NCBI RefSeq assembly: GCF_024055715.1 | Contig: NZ_JAMXMV010000004.1 | Span: 186,001-250,000 of the forward strand | Reading direction: 5' to 3' | DNA from: Actinoallomurus soli | Lineage (GTDB): Bacteria; Actinomycetota; Actinomycetes; Streptosporangiales; Streptosporangiaceae | DNA: 64,000 nucleotides | Shown here: positions 1-7,978 of the stretch, in pieces | Numbering within the stretch: the first letter of the stretch is position 1 | How the letters are laid out: each line of letters begins with the position of its first letter | Notes under the pieces: model-generated | What the model was told of the DNA's origin: nothing | Database searches by the model: none | Seen by the model: only the letters and a program-made list of their open reading frames with translations | Made by a program: the position numbers and the translations under genes

Positions 1-784
1 CCGCCTCGAGATCCTCTGCCCGCCGCCCGGCCACACCCGGCCCTCCGCCGGTGACACCCGCCCGTCCTCCGGTGACACTCGCCCCTCCCCCAGCGGCGCC
101 CGCGCCGACCGGCGCGTCCTCGCCAAGGTCCAGGCGCTGCTGGCCAAGGCCGAGTCGACCGAGTTCCCCGAGGAGGCGGAGGCGCTGACCGCACGGGCCC
201 AGGAGCTGATGGCCCGGCACAGCCTCGACCACGCGCTCCTCGCCGCGCGGACCGGCCGGACCGGTGACGGCCCCGTCGGCCGCCGGGTGCCGATCGACGA
301 CCCGTACGCCTCGGCGAAGGCCCTGCTGCTGGGCGCCGTCGCCGACGCCAACCGGTGCCGCGCCGCCTGGACCAGGGCGCTCGGCTTCTGCACCGTGCTG
401 GGCTTCCCGGCCGACCTGGACGCGGTCGAACTGCTCTTCGCGTCCCTGCTGGTCCAGGCCACGTCGGCGCTCGCCCACGAGACGGGCGACCGCGCCCGTA
501 CCCGCGCCTTCCGCCGGGCGTTCCTGGCGTCCTACGGCGTCCGGATCGGCGAACGCCTCGCCGAGGCCGCCGGCGCGGCCGAGCACCGGGTCGCCGCCGA
601 GACGCCCGGCACGGACCTCCTCCCGGTCCTCGCCGCGCGCGACCGGGCCGTCGAGGACGCGATGACCGCGATGTTCCCCCAGATCACCGGCCGCCGGATG
701 AGCGTCTCCGACCGGGCGGGCTGGCTGTCCGGCCAGGCCGCCGCCGACCGCGCCGACCTCACCGCCCGCAGACCGGTCCGCTGA
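1..784 (+). CDS. DUF2786 domain protein, 5'-truncated by window edge
   Basis: The open frame runs in from the left edge, so the true start is not visible. The first legible part is a Pro/Gly/Thr/Arg-rich stretch containing two or three copies of a GDTRPS-like unit. It is followed by KVQALLAKAESTEFPEEA and then TARAQELMARH, which is the hallmark N-terminal helical segment of DUF2786. The remaining roughly 190 residues are Ala/Arg-rich and mostly helical, with no transmembrane segment. The biochemical role of DUF2786 proteins is not established. It stands apart from the next gene, which begins 50 bases downstream. An internal ATG at 209 would cut the DUF2786 motif in half and is not the start. 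Confidence 0.8.
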   Translation, partial: RLEILCPPPGHTRPSAGDTRPSSGDTRPSPSGARADRRVLAKVQALLAKAESTEFPEEAEALTARAQELMARHSLDHALLAARTGRTGDGPVGRRVPIDDPYASAKALLLGAVADANRCRAAWTRALGFCTVLGFPADLDAVELLFASLLVQATSALAHETGDRARTRAFRRAFLASYGVRIGERLAEAAGAAEHRVAAETPGTDLLPVLAARDRAVEDAMTAMFPQITGRRMSVSDRAGWLSGQAAADRADLTARRPVR

Positions 785-833
785 CCGTGTCATTTATCGG
801 CACACCTGGTCACAATGTGCGACGATCAGCGGT

Positions 834-1262
834 ATGGGACTCGATGTCTATGCGGTCCGCCCGGGAGACCCGGCGGTGAAGGGCCACGACACACTGCGGA
901 CACCCGTGACCTGGGAGTGGGAGGGGCCCGCGGACCTCGATCCGTTCGAGGACGTCCCCCGGGGCTTCCCCGAGGGCCTCTTCTGGCCCTCCGACGGCGA
1001 CTTCACCGGGTTCCGCGGCCAGGTGTACCGGGAGTGGGTCAACGGCACGCTCGGGTTCAACCTGTACGAGCTGCTCGACCCGGCGCAGGTCCGCGACCTG
1101 GCCGGTCGCCTCGACCAGTGGCTGACCGACGCCCGCGGCTCCGGCACGGACGAGGTGGCGCTCGACGAGGGCACGACCGTCCCGTTGAAGGGCATCGAGG
1201 CGCTGGCCGAGTTCGTCCGCGCCGCCGCCGCCCAGGATCTCTGGCTCTTCCCCGACTCCTGA
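834..1262 (+). CDS. Hypothetical protein, 142 aa
   Basis: A complete small acidic frame beginning MGLDVYAVRPGD. It is rich in Trp, Phe, Asp and Gly (for example WEWEGPADLDPFEDVPRGF) and ends AAAAQDLWLFPDS. There is no signal peptide and no membrane helix, so it is probably a soluble cytoplasmic protein. I do not recognise a named family, although an MGLDVY-type start occurs in many small actinobacterial hypotheticals. No strong Shine-Dalgarno precedes the ATG. It is followed by a strong hairpin and then by the convergent HxlR gene. Codon use looks native. Confidence 0.6.
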   Translation: MGLDVYAVRPGDPAVKGHDTLRTPVTWEWEGPADLDPFEDVPRGFPEGLFWPSDGDFTGFRGQVYREWVNGTLGFNLYELLDPAQVRDLAGRLDQWLTDARGSGTDEVALDEGTTVPLKGIEALAEFVRAAAAQDLWLFPDS

Positions 1263-1281
1263 GCCGAGAAGTCGCACGCGG

Positions 1282-1308
1282 GGACGGCGCCGAACGAAGG
1301 CGCCGTCC
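1282..1308. terminator. Hairpin between convergent genes
   Basis: A perfect 10-bp stem, GGACGGCGCC pairing with GGCGCCGTCC, encloses the 7-base loop GAACGAA. It lies 20 bases after the hypothetical gene and just beyond the 3' end of the convergent HxlR gene, so it could end transcription from both sides. There is no T-run, as is common in high-GC actinobacteria. Confidence 0.6.
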
Positions 1309-1321
1309 ACGAGAACGGCCG

Positions 1322-1373
1322 TCAGCGCCGAGGATCGTCGTCGCCGACGGCACCGACACCCTCGGCGCCGGGC
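1322..1373. repeat. 52-bp dispersed repeat, copy 1
   Basis: This stretch matches 6331-6382 almost base for base. The first 23 bases are identical, then an 8-base and an 11-base identical block are separated by short mismatches. Its ends are inverted relative to each other (TCAGCGCCGAGG against CCTCGGCGCCGG, 10 of 12 pairing). This copy overlaps the last 17 codons and the stop of the HxlR gene on the minus strand. Confidence 0.7.
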
Positions 1374-1741
1374 GCTCGCCCGTCGTAAGCCGCGCGTGCC
1401 CTCAGCACGCGGGGGGCGTTGGCCTTTGACCAGTCGGCGATCGCGCCGGTGAGGGCGCCGGCCTCGACGCCGAGGTCGGTGAGGGCGTACTCCACGCGCG
1501 GCGGGACGGTCGGGTAGACGGTGCGGCTGATCAGGCCGTCGCGTTCGAGGTTGCGCAGCGCCTGGGTCAGGGACTTCTGGGTCACTCCCTCGATGTGGCG
1601 GCGCAACTCGGTGAAGCGCAGCGGCCGCTCATACTGGCGCAGCAGGCCGAGCACGTAGAGCACCCACTTGTTGGCCAGCACGTCGACCACGGTGCGGGAT
1701 GGGCAATCCTTCGCGTAGGCGTGCTGCCGCTTGGTATCCAT
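1322..1741 (-). CDS. HxlR-family transcriptional regulator
   Basis: A 139-residue winged-helix regulator starting MDTKRQHAYAKDCPSRTVVD. The HxlR core is clear: the conserved early Cys (KDCP), then ANKWVLYVLGLL, RFTELRRHIEGVTQKSLTQ as the DNA-recognition helix, and RTVYPTVPPRVEYALTDLG as the wing and dimer strand. The family uses this fold to sense redox or electrophile stress and represses adjacent oxidoreductase genes. It is transcribed divergently from the NmrA-like reductase at 1838, the usual arrangement for an HxlR target. The start at 1741 keeps the Cys motif near the N-terminus; the frame is open further upstream but that part overlaps the divergent gene. The last residues (GAVGDDDPRR) are encoded by the dispersed repeat. 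Confidence 0.9.
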   Translation of the reverse strand: MDTKRQHAYAKDCPSRTVVDVLANKWVLYVLGLLRQYERPLRFTELRRHIEGVTQKSLTQALRNLERDGLISRTVYPTVPPRVEYALTDLGVEAGALTGAIADWSKANAPRVLRARAAYDGRAPGAEGVGAVGDDDPRR

Positions 1742-1837
1742 CAGGTACCTATATATCCGAACGGTGCCTTCTTCACAGCGGAAACCAAAGCCTGGAGGAT
1801 CGGACTCGCTCGCAGACACCGCCCGAAGGAACACGTC
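1742..1837. promoter_or_regulatory. Divergent promoter region with AGGTACCT palindrome
   Basis: The 96 bases between the HxlR start and the NmrA-like start contain the perfect palindrome AGGTACCT at 1743-1750. It is followed at once by the AT-rich run ATATAT, unusual in this DNA. This is a plausible HxlR operator overlapping a -10 element. A GAAGGA Shine-Dalgarno at 1825-1830 serves the plus-strand gene. The operator role is inferred from position. Confidence 0.4.
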
Positions 1838-2686
1838 ATGATCTTGGTCACCGGAGCGACCGGCAAGGTCGGATCCGAAGCGGTCCGGCTGCTCGCCGCG
1901 CAGCACCGCCCCACACGGGCACTGGTCCGCGATCCGGCCCGCGCGCCATACGGCGGCGCGGCGGGCGTCGAGATCGCCGTGGGGGATCTCGACCGTCCCG
2001 CCACGCTCGACGCGGCCATGCGCGGCATCGACACCGTCGTGCTCGTCACTCCGTCCTGGCCGGTTCAGGAGATCGCGGTCATCGACAGCGCCCTCCGCCA
2101 CGGGGTGACGCACATCGTCAAGATCACAAATCACAAGGCGACGGTCGACTCACCGGTCGACCGCCGGCGTGACCATGCGCGGATCGAGGCCCACCTGAAG
2201 GCGACCGGACTCGCGTACACGCTGCTCGCTCCCAACCTCTTCATGCAGAACCTCCTCGCCGTCGCACCGATGATCAAGCAGACGGGCGGATTCACGATGT
2301 CGGCCGGGGACGGCCGGTTCGGGATGGTCGACGCCCGCGACGTCGGCGCCACCGCCGCGGCGATCGCCGCGGCACCCGGGGAGCACGCGGGCCGGGCCTA
2401 CCTGCTGACCGGCCCCGAACTGCTCACCTATGCGGACGTCGCGAAGGAGTTGACGCACGCGCTCGGACGGGAGATCGAGTACCGCCGGATCTCTCCGGAC
2501 GAGCACCGCGAGGCGATGATCCGGGCAGGAGTCCCCGAGGCCGTCGCGACCTCCAACGCCCAGGTGTTCGGCCTGATCGCCGAAGGCGATGCGGAGTGGC
2601 TGTCCGACGACGTGGCATCCGTCACCGGGATCCCGCCGCGCAGCCTGCGCACCTTCCTCGCCGAGCACGTCACCGCCTTCTCATGA
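1838..2686 (+). CDS. NmrA-like NAD(P)-binding oxidoreductase
   Basis: A 282-residue atypical short-chain dehydrogenase of the NmrA/QorB type. The N-terminal Rossmann motif is MILVTGATGKVGSEAV (GATGKVG). It is followed by VGDLDRPATLDAAMRGIDTVVLV, typical of the NAD(P)-binding half, and a C-terminal half with GDGRFGMVDARDVGATAAAI and YLLTGPELLTYADVA. Relatives are quinone reductases or redox-sensing proteins lacking the full Tyr-Lys catalytic pair, so the substrate cannot be named. The ATG at 1838 is chosen because GAAGGA lies seven bases upstream and the Rossmann motif begins at residue 2; the open frame continues far upstream into the HxlR promoter. It is probably regulated by the divergent HxlR protein. 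Confidence 0.85.
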   Translation: MILVTGATGKVGSEAVRLLAAQHRPTRALVRDPARAPYGGAAGVEIAVGDLDRPATLDAAMRGIDTVVLVTPSWPVQEIAVIDSALRHGVTHIVKITNHKATVDSPVDRRRDHARIEAHLKATGLAYTLLAPNLFMQNLLAVAPMIKQTGGFTMSAGDGRFGMVDARDVGATAAAIAAAPGEHAGRAYLLTGPELLTYADVAKELTHALGREIEYRRISPDEHREAMIRAGVPEAVATSNAQVFGLIAEGDAEWLSDDVASVTGIPPRSLRTFLAEHVTAFS

Positions 2687-2747
2687 GAGCCCCTGCGGAG
2701 GATGCCCCGCGAGGTGATGGTCCGCCCCGGCCGTCGGCAGACGGCCG

Positions 2748-3257
2748 TTACCGGTCCTCGATCCTGATGCCGAACGCCGACGCCATCGCCCATACGAGGC
2801 TCTGCGCATCGGCGGCCGACACGGTGGCACCACGAAGATCCCCGACGCCCCCGACGCCTGACAGGTCACAATCCTTGAATCGGGCGTCGACGATCTTCAC
2901 TTGGGAGAATTGAGCACCGGTCAGGCGGTAGTTCTCGAACAGGACGCCGTTGAGCGTGGCGGCCTGGAAGCCGGCCTCCGTGAGGTCTCAGTCGCGGAAG
3001 ACCACATCCCGCAGTGTCGACATCCGGAACCGGGCCAGGTTCGCGCGGCAGTCGGTGAACACGACGGTGAACCGGCACCCGTTCACCTCCACGTCCTCGG
3101 CCTGTATCCCGGCCCAGCCGCTGCCGTGCAGGTCCAGGGATACCAGGACCTGGTCGTCTGCGAGCGGTCGCGCAGAGACGGCGGTACCCGTCAGTCGACG
3201 TGGGAGCCTGGGTGCGGCCGGCTCGCGGAGCCGGGCCGGACCACGGGAGTTCGGCAT
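2748..3257 (-). pseudogene. Pentapeptide-repeat protein gene, interrupted by TGA
   Basis: The minus-strand frame starts MPNSRGPARLREPAAPRLP and reads into a pentapeptide-repeat region (NGCRFTVVFTDCRANLARFR, then STLRDVVFRD). It stops at a TGA at 2990-2988. The same frame continues without a break as DLTEAGFQAATLNGVLF, LTGAQFSQVKIVDARFKDCD, SGVGGVGDLRGATVS and AFGIRIED to a TAA at 2750-2748. This is the normal end of this family. The stop sits exactly where the repeat expects Cys in an RDCDL unit, so a single TGC-to-TGA change explains it. The N-terminal part also looks short: the APRLP...LADD leader joins directly to the late repeats, suggesting an internal deletion of some tens of codons. 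Pentapeptide proteins fold as right-handed beta-helices; the role here is unknown. Very likely a dead gene. Confidence 0.75.
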
Positions 3258-3485
3258 CGCCCGAGCGTATCGGCGAGCGCCGTCCCAGGCGGACCGTCGA
3301 CGTGCCCAAGACTTGTCGGTCCTGGTTGCGAGGATGCGATATCAGACCGGAGTAGACGTACCGGCCGGCACCGACGCCTCGCACCCGTGACCCTTCCTCG
3401 GCGGCCCCGCTCACGGTGCCGGTGGGCGGCCGTGAGCCCCCGCGGGAGTCTCGGCGGCCGAATGACGACTGGAAGGCGGGAGCGC

Positions 3486-6299
3486 ATGGTGGTTGAAGGT
3501 TCCGTGTTCGCATTCCGTATGTGGCGGCGCGCGGGGGACTCCGTGGAGTGGCTGCCGGCTTCGCGGTTGCTCGTGCATATAAGCGACGGTGAGAGTGTGG
3601 TGCCGGCGCACCTGCACTGGGGCACCGAGGACGGCGCGCAGTCCGCAGTGGGCTTCTCCCCGGACATGGTGAGCTGTTACGGCCATCGCCGCACTCCCGC
3701 CGGTGACGTGGTGCAGGTGCGGGGCGAACTCGATGACCGGCGAGAGTACCCGGAGGAGGTCGGCGGTGCTCGTGGGTACGAGTTCGAAACGGAGGTCGAG
3801 GAGCCGGGAGGCCGGCAGCCGGCGGGACGGCTACGGGTGCTGATCGATGACGGCGGCGACACGCCTGTACGGTGGGCGGCCTGGCGCGAGCGCTCGGGCC
3901 TTGCCTGTTCGGTCGCGCTGCGTTCGGTGAGTCCCTCCGGCAACGCGGACGTCACCGATCTGGTGAGCGTCGTGTGGGCCAGTGCCGAACATCGCGACGC
4001 GGGCGAGGTGGCCGAGAACCTGACGGACGCGTCGGCCGGCAAATGGTTCGCACCGCACGACCGTGCGTCCCTGGGATTCGAGCTGTCCCGGCCGATCGCG
4101 GTGGATCGATACGTTCTCACCTCTGCCGATGACGCACCTGACCGCGACCCGGCCGCATGGACCCTGCGCGGCTCGGCGGACGGGGCCGTGTGGCGAACGC
4201 TCGATGTTCGCTCGGGTGAGTCGTTCACCCGGCGGCACCAGTCCAGGACGTACCGGATCGCCGAGCCCGGACCCTATGCCCACTATCGTCTCGACATCAC
4301 CGGCAACAACGGCTCCCCGCACCTGCAGCTCCAAGCCGTCCGGCTCCTGGCCGACGCCGGCGCCGGATTCGTCGGCTACCGCCAACATGAAGGCCACGCC
4401 CCCGTCGCCTACCGGGGCGTACGCGTCGCGCAGGCGTCGGAGTCGCCGCCCGAGGACACCCCGGCGCCTTCGAACGGGAGTGCGCCCGCGCCCCGAGCCC
4501 GCGGGGACCGCCCGGCCGAGTGGCGGGGATGGCAGCCGGGAGGATCATGGTTGCCGCTCGGCGGCAGCCTGTCGATGGAGTCCTTGACCTCGCCGTCGGG
4601 GCGGTTCACGGTGCGGCACTCGGTGTACGAGCCGTCCTTGGCCGTACGGGACAACGTCACGCGGGAGTGGGCGTGGGTCGGCGACTCGCCGGAATCGAGT
4701 CAGGTATGCCTGGGGCCCGACGGAGATCTCGTGGCCTGGGACCACCACGGCAACCGGGTGTGGAGCACCGGCACGGCGTGGCTGGGTGTGCGGCGGCTGG
4801 AGATGCGGGACAGCGGTGAGCTGGCCCTGATCGACGCGAACGGGGCCGTCGTGTGGAGTTCGGGTATCCCCCAGGTGTCGGCGGCCGCGGGGACCGGTCA
4901 CCGCGCGGTGGCCCGGGGGTCGAGGATGCGCCGAGGCGAGAGCCTGTACGGACAGTCGCTGACCAGCGACGACGGGTCGACCGTGCTGTGCCACGACGGT
5001 CGCGTGGTGTTCGTCATCATGCGGGGACGGACCTCGCACTGGGACAGGTTCCCCGAGCAGGAGACCGTCCTGGCGCTCGACGACGACGGGTTCCTGCGCT
5101 TGCGGACCCTGGGCGGCGCCGTGGTGGAACAGATCGCCGGGCCGGGCGCCGAGCTCGTCGTCGTGCGCGGCGCGGCGGAGCTCCGTGACGACACCGGGGC
5201 CGTCGTCTGGGCCTCCGCCGATCGCTGGAGCCGGGTGGCGCCGGTGCGGGAGCCGGCGATACCGCAGAACGACGACCTGGCCGCCTGGTTCGGCGCTCTG
5301 GTGGGCGAGGGTCGCGGCTACTGCGTCGCGGTGGTGAGGGAGAGCACCCCGCAGGACGTACTCGAGCGCACCGGCGTCGCGCCGGGCTCGATGACGCCGA
5401 CCACGTGGCACCGGCTCCAGCGGGACCGGGACACCGCACATCCGGACGAGGGGAAGGTGGTGGCGGCGATCGCCGTGGGTCCGGACGTTCTCCTGGTCGG
5501 CGACGACCCCACCCTGCCGGTGGCGGCGCTGGCACCCTCGACCTCGGTGGTGGCCCTCCACCAACCGTCCGGCGGGGAGGGGTACGGCGGGACCTTCAGT
5601 CTTCATCAGAACGGCAGGCTCGTGGCCGAGGTGCGGGACGAGCCTCGCCGTCGCAAGGGGACGAAGGTGCCGGACGTCGCCGCCGCACTGGACGACCTCG
5701 CGCACGACCTGCACCGCCACGAGCTGGTATTCCGCGTGTCCGGGGTGGTTCCCAGCGCCGCCGAGCTCGGCGGCCCGCTGCTCGGCGGGGTCCTGGTACC
5801 GGCGCCGTCACCATCCGCGACGCCTGCGGCCGAGCCGGCCGAATCGTTCCCGGCGGTCGAAGGGTACGACGGCATGTCCCCCTTGGTGGTCCGCACCGAC
5901 TTCACCGACGATGACGCCTGGGACCGGGTGGTCGAGCAACTGCGTACGCCGTGGATGGATGACGATCCGGTGACTCCCTACCTCATCGGCGACCCCAGGT
6001 ACGCCGATGCCTCCACCGAGCGCGTGCTGAAAGGCGTTCGCGCGGCACTACCCGGTCCGAGCCGGCCGGGAGCGATCTTCATCGCCGACAGCACCACGAT
6101 GCGCGGCACGGGTCATCCGCTCCTGGCCGTTTCGACCGAATGGGACGGTGAACCCTTCGAGGAGGACGAGGAGGAATTCGTCACGCAGTTCCGCCTGCTG
6201 CCCAACGCGGCCGTCGAGATCAGCACGAACCTCGGCCTCGGCAACATGGACTTCGAAGACTTCGCCGACGACGAACTGTACGAACGCATGGTGGACTGA
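3486..6299 (+). CDS. Multidomain protein: F5/8C-like, two B-lectin-like, DUF6461-like and DUF6924-like domains
   Basis: A 937-residue protein with no signal peptide or membrane helix, so apparently cytoplasmic. Residues 1-145 are unassigned. Residues 155-290 resemble a discoidin/F5-8 type C fold (AENLTDASAGKWFA, FELSRPIAVDRYVL, WTLRGSADGAVWRTLD). Residues 310-350 are a Pro-rich linker. Residues 355-460 and 478-577 look like two bulb-type lectin beta-prisms (LCLGPDGDLV-like and SGELALIDANGAVVWSSG strands). Residues 595-775 resemble DUF6461 (GYCVAVVRESTPQDVLERTG). Residues 795-930 resemble DUF6924 (SPLVVRTDFTDDDAW, GAIFIADSTTM). The start is the ATG at 3486, preceded by GGAAGG nine bases upstream; an in-frame ATG at 3462 lacks this spacing. 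It is monocistronic. The combination suggests glycan or surface recognition joined to two uncharacterised domains; function unknown. Confidence 0.75.
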   Translation: MVVEGSVFAFRMWRRAGDSVEWLPASRLLVHISDGESVVPAHLHWGTEDGAQSAVGFSPDMVSCYGHRRTPAGDVVQVRGELDDRREYPEEVGGARGYEFETEVEEPGGRQPAGRLRVLIDDGGDTPVRWAAWRERSGLACSVALRSVSPSGNADVTDLVSVVWASAEHRDAGEVAENLTDASAGKWFAPHDRASLGFELSRPIAVDRYVLTSADDAPDRDPAAWTLRGSADGAVWRTLDVRSGESFTRRHQSRTYRIAEPGPYAHYRLDITGNNGSPHLQLQAVRLLADAGAGFVGYRQHEGHAPVAYRGVRVAQASESPPEDTPAPSNGSAPAPRARGDRPAEWRGWQPGGSWLPLGGSLSMESLTSPSGRFTVRHSVYEPSLAVRDNVTREWAWVGDSPESSQVCLGPDGDLVAWDHHGNRVWSTGTAWLGVRRLEMRDSGELALIDANGAVVWSSGIPQVSAAAGTGHRAVARGSRMRRGESLYGQSLTSDDGSTVLCHDGRVVFVIMRGRTSHWDRFPEQETVLALDDDGFLRLRTLGGAVVEQIAGPGAELVVVRGAAELRDDTGAVVWASADRWSRVAPVREPAIPQNDDLAAWFGALVGEGRGYCVAVVRESTPQDVLERTGVAPGSMTPTTWHRLQRDRDTAHPDEGKVVAAIAVGPDVLLVGDDPTLPVAALAPSTSVVALHQPSGGEGYGGTFSLHQNGRLVAEVRDEPRRRKGTKVPDVAAALDDLAHDLHRHELVFRVSGVVPSAAELGGPLLGGVLVPAPSPSATPAAEPAESFPAVEGYDGMSPLVVRTDFTDDDAWDRVVEQLRTPWMDDDPVTPYLIGDPRYADASTERVLKGVRAALPGPSRPGAIFIADSTTMRGTGHPLLAVSTEWDGEPFEEDEEEFVTQFRLLPNAAVEISTNLGLGNMDFEDFADDELYERMVD

Positions 6300-6330
6300 C
6301 GCCCCTCCTCCGCGCGTCCTCAAGCCGCCA

Positions 6331-6382
6331 TCAGCGCCGAGGATCGTCGTCGCTCACGGCACCAGAACCCTCGGCGCTGAGC
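6331..6382. repeat. 52-bp dispersed repeat, copy 2, with 12-bp terminal inverted arms
   Basis: A near-copy of 1322-1373. Here the ends are a perfect 12-bp inverted repeat (TCAGCGCCGAGG at 6331-6342 and CCTCGGCGCTGA at 6369-6380), giving a hairpin with a 26-base loop. It follows the large multidomain gene by about 30 bases and could also work as a terminator. Confidence 0.7.
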
Positions 6383-6433
6383 CGGCGACGCCGCGCCCGA
6401 GACCTGTCGGACCGCACTGCGAGGATGCCGGTC

Positions 6434-7123
6434 ATGAGGGACGACAGCACCGCGATCGCCGACTACTGGGACGCCGCCGCGCCGGCCTTCGACGACGAGC
6501 CGGATCACGGGCTGGGGGATGAACGGACCCGCGCGGCGTGGGCGCGTCTGCTGGACGCCTGGATGCCGCCCGCTCCGGTCGGCGTCCTCGACGTCGGGTG
6601 CGGGACCGGCTCGCTGTCCCTGCTGCTCGCGCAGGCCGGGCATCGCGTGACGGGCGTCGACCTGGCGCCGACGATGGTCGCGCGGGCCCGCGGAAAGCTG
6701 GAGGCCGCCGGACTGCCGGGCCGGTTTCTCGTGGGTGACGCGACCTCGCCGCCGACCGGCGACGAGGTCTTCGACGTCGTGTTGTCGCGCCACCTGGTGT
6801 GGACCCTTCCCGATCCCGAGGCCGCGCTGGGTGAGTGGGCGGAGCGGCTGCGGCCCGGTGGCCGGCTGGTCCTGGTCGAGGGCCGGTGGCGTGAGTCGGG
6901 ACAGCGTGGGACGCCGTACGTGAGCGGAGCGGAGCTCCTGCCATGGAACGGCGGAATCGGCGCGCACGACCTGGCCGCCGTCATACGTCCCCTCGTCACC
7001 GACCTGCGAATCGAGCCTCTCAGTGGCGACTCGGACCTGTGGGGCGGTCCCGTGACCGACGAGCGGTACGCCCTGATCGCCCGGCGACGCCGCGATCGGG
7101 CCGGCCTCTCCCGCGGCCGCTAG
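6434..7123 (+). CDS. Class I SAM-dependent methyltransferase
   Basis: About 229 residues, soluble. SAM-binding motif I is GVLDVGCGTGSLSLLLAQAG, followed by RVTGVDLAPTMVARAR (acidic loop, post-I) and DVVLSRHLVWTLPDPEAAL (motif II/post-II); the next strand is RPGGRLVLVEGRWR. This is a small-molecule methyltransferase fold of the Methyltransf_11/25 type; the substrate is not evident. The ATG at 6434 has GAGG nine bases upstream; an ATG at 6425 is possible but has no spaced ribosome site. Its TAG stop shares the four bases CTAG with the stop of the convergent TetR gene, so the two genes overlap at their ends. Confidence 0.85.
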   Translation: MRDDSTAIADYWDAAAPAFDDEPDHGLGDERTRAAWARLLDAWMPPAPVGVLDVGCGTGSLSLLLAQAGHRVTGVDLAPTMVARARGKLEAAGLPGRFLVGDATSPPTGDEVFDVVLSRHLVWTLPDPEAALGEWAERLRPGGRLVLVEGRWRESGQRGTPYVSGAELLPWNGGIGAHDLAAVIRPLVTDLRIEPLSGDSDLWGGPVTDERYALIARRRRDRAGLSRGR

Positions 7124-7866
7124 CGGCTCTGGCCGTACTCGCGTTCGATGCCGTCGAGGATCCAGGTCAGGCCCTGCTCGAAGTCCTCTTGGGCGGGGAT
7201 TCCCGCGTCCAGGACCGGTTTCAGATGCGGGAACCGTCCCTCGGCCAGGAGACTGCGCACGTACGGCTGTTCCTCGATGCCGCCCAGGCCGGCCGCCTCA
7301 CGTTCCCGGTTGTGCTGCGCGCGGAGCGTGTAGCCGAGCAGGTAGTGGTCGATGGCCGTGACGATGGCCCGCATCGCGCGGGGGTCGTCGGTGAGCCGGC
7401 TCGCGGCGGCGAAGGACTGCTCGGCGTGCAGGAGCCCGTTGGGTCCGACCCGCGGTGAACGTCCCGCCAGCTGGAAGACCCACGGGTGCCGCAGTCCGGC
7501 CTCCCGTTCCCGGGCGGCGATCCACCGGAACGCCTCGCGCCAGTCGCCGGGCAGCTCCCCCTCGATCAGCACCTCGGCGGCCACCTCGTCGTACATCAGG
7601 TCGAGGAGGTCCTCTTTGGCGTCGATGTGCGTGTAGAGGCTCATCGCGCGCACGCCGAGTTCGCTCGCGACGCGCCGGATCGACACCGCGTCCAGCCCCT
7701 CGGCGTCGGCGATCGTGATGGCGGCCGCCACGATCGCCTCCCGGCTGAGCTTGGGCCGGCGCCCGCCGCGGGGGCGGGACCACACCGGGTCGGCGGCGCG
7801 CTTGCGGTCGCCGGCGCGCTGGTAGCGCTCAGGCACTGCGGACGGCCGGTCCCCGTCGATCGTCAT
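7120..7866 (-). CDS. TetR-family regulator of adjacent MFS exporter
   Basis: A 248-residue TetR/AcrR repressor with about 45 extra N-terminal residues before the DNA-binding domain. The helix-turn-helix is REAIVAAAITIADAEGLDAV, then SIRRVASELGVRAMSLYTHI. The C-terminal ligand domain matches the TetR_C class (DWREAFRWIAAREREAGLRH, TAIDHYLLGYTLRAQH). It diverges from the DHA2 MFS gene with four operator-like sites between them, so it very likely represses both genes until it binds an exported compound. The start is the ATG at 7866; the open frame upstream runs through the operator region. Confidence 0.9.
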   Translation of the reverse strand: MTIDGDRPSAVPERYQRAGDRKRAADPVWSRPRGGRRPKLSREAIVAAAITIADAEGLDAVSIRRVASELGVRAMSLYTHIDAKEDLLDLMYDEVAAEVLIEGELPGDWREAFRWIAAREREAGLRHPWVFQLAGRSPRVGPNGLLHAEQSFAAASRLTDDPRAMRAIVTAIDHYLLGYTLRAQHNREREAAGLGGIEEQPYVRSLLAEGRFPHLKPVLDAGIPAQEDFEQGLTWILDGIEREYGQSR

Positions 7867-7881
7867 GTCCCGATCGTACCC

Positions 7882-7954
7882 GTACGGCGTACGTTCCCGC
7901 CGATACGCTGTACGGATTGAGCGATACGGCGTACGGTTAAGCGATACACCGTAC
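7882..7954. promoter_or_regulatory. Four tandem RTAC-N3-GTAC operator-like sites, about 21-bp phased
   Basis: Four 11-bp sites of the form RTACNNNGTAC lie at 7882-7892, 7903-7913, 7924-7934 and 7944-7954. Three are preceded by CG (core CGATAC). Their starts are 21, 21 and 20 bases apart, two turns of B-DNA, so all face the same side of the helix. They fill the gap between the divergent TetR and MFS genes. A further GTAC lies at 7876. The role as TetR operators is inferred from position and symmetry. Confidence 0.65.
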
Positions 7955-7978
7955 GGAAACTTCATGGGAGAAGACCGG

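Noticed and set aside
2988-2990. TGA in the pentapeptide gene read as selenocysteine
   Set aside because: Pentapeptide-repeat proteins are not redox enzymes, and the position is a structural Cys. No SECIS-like hairpin was evident by eye. Nonsense mutation is simpler.
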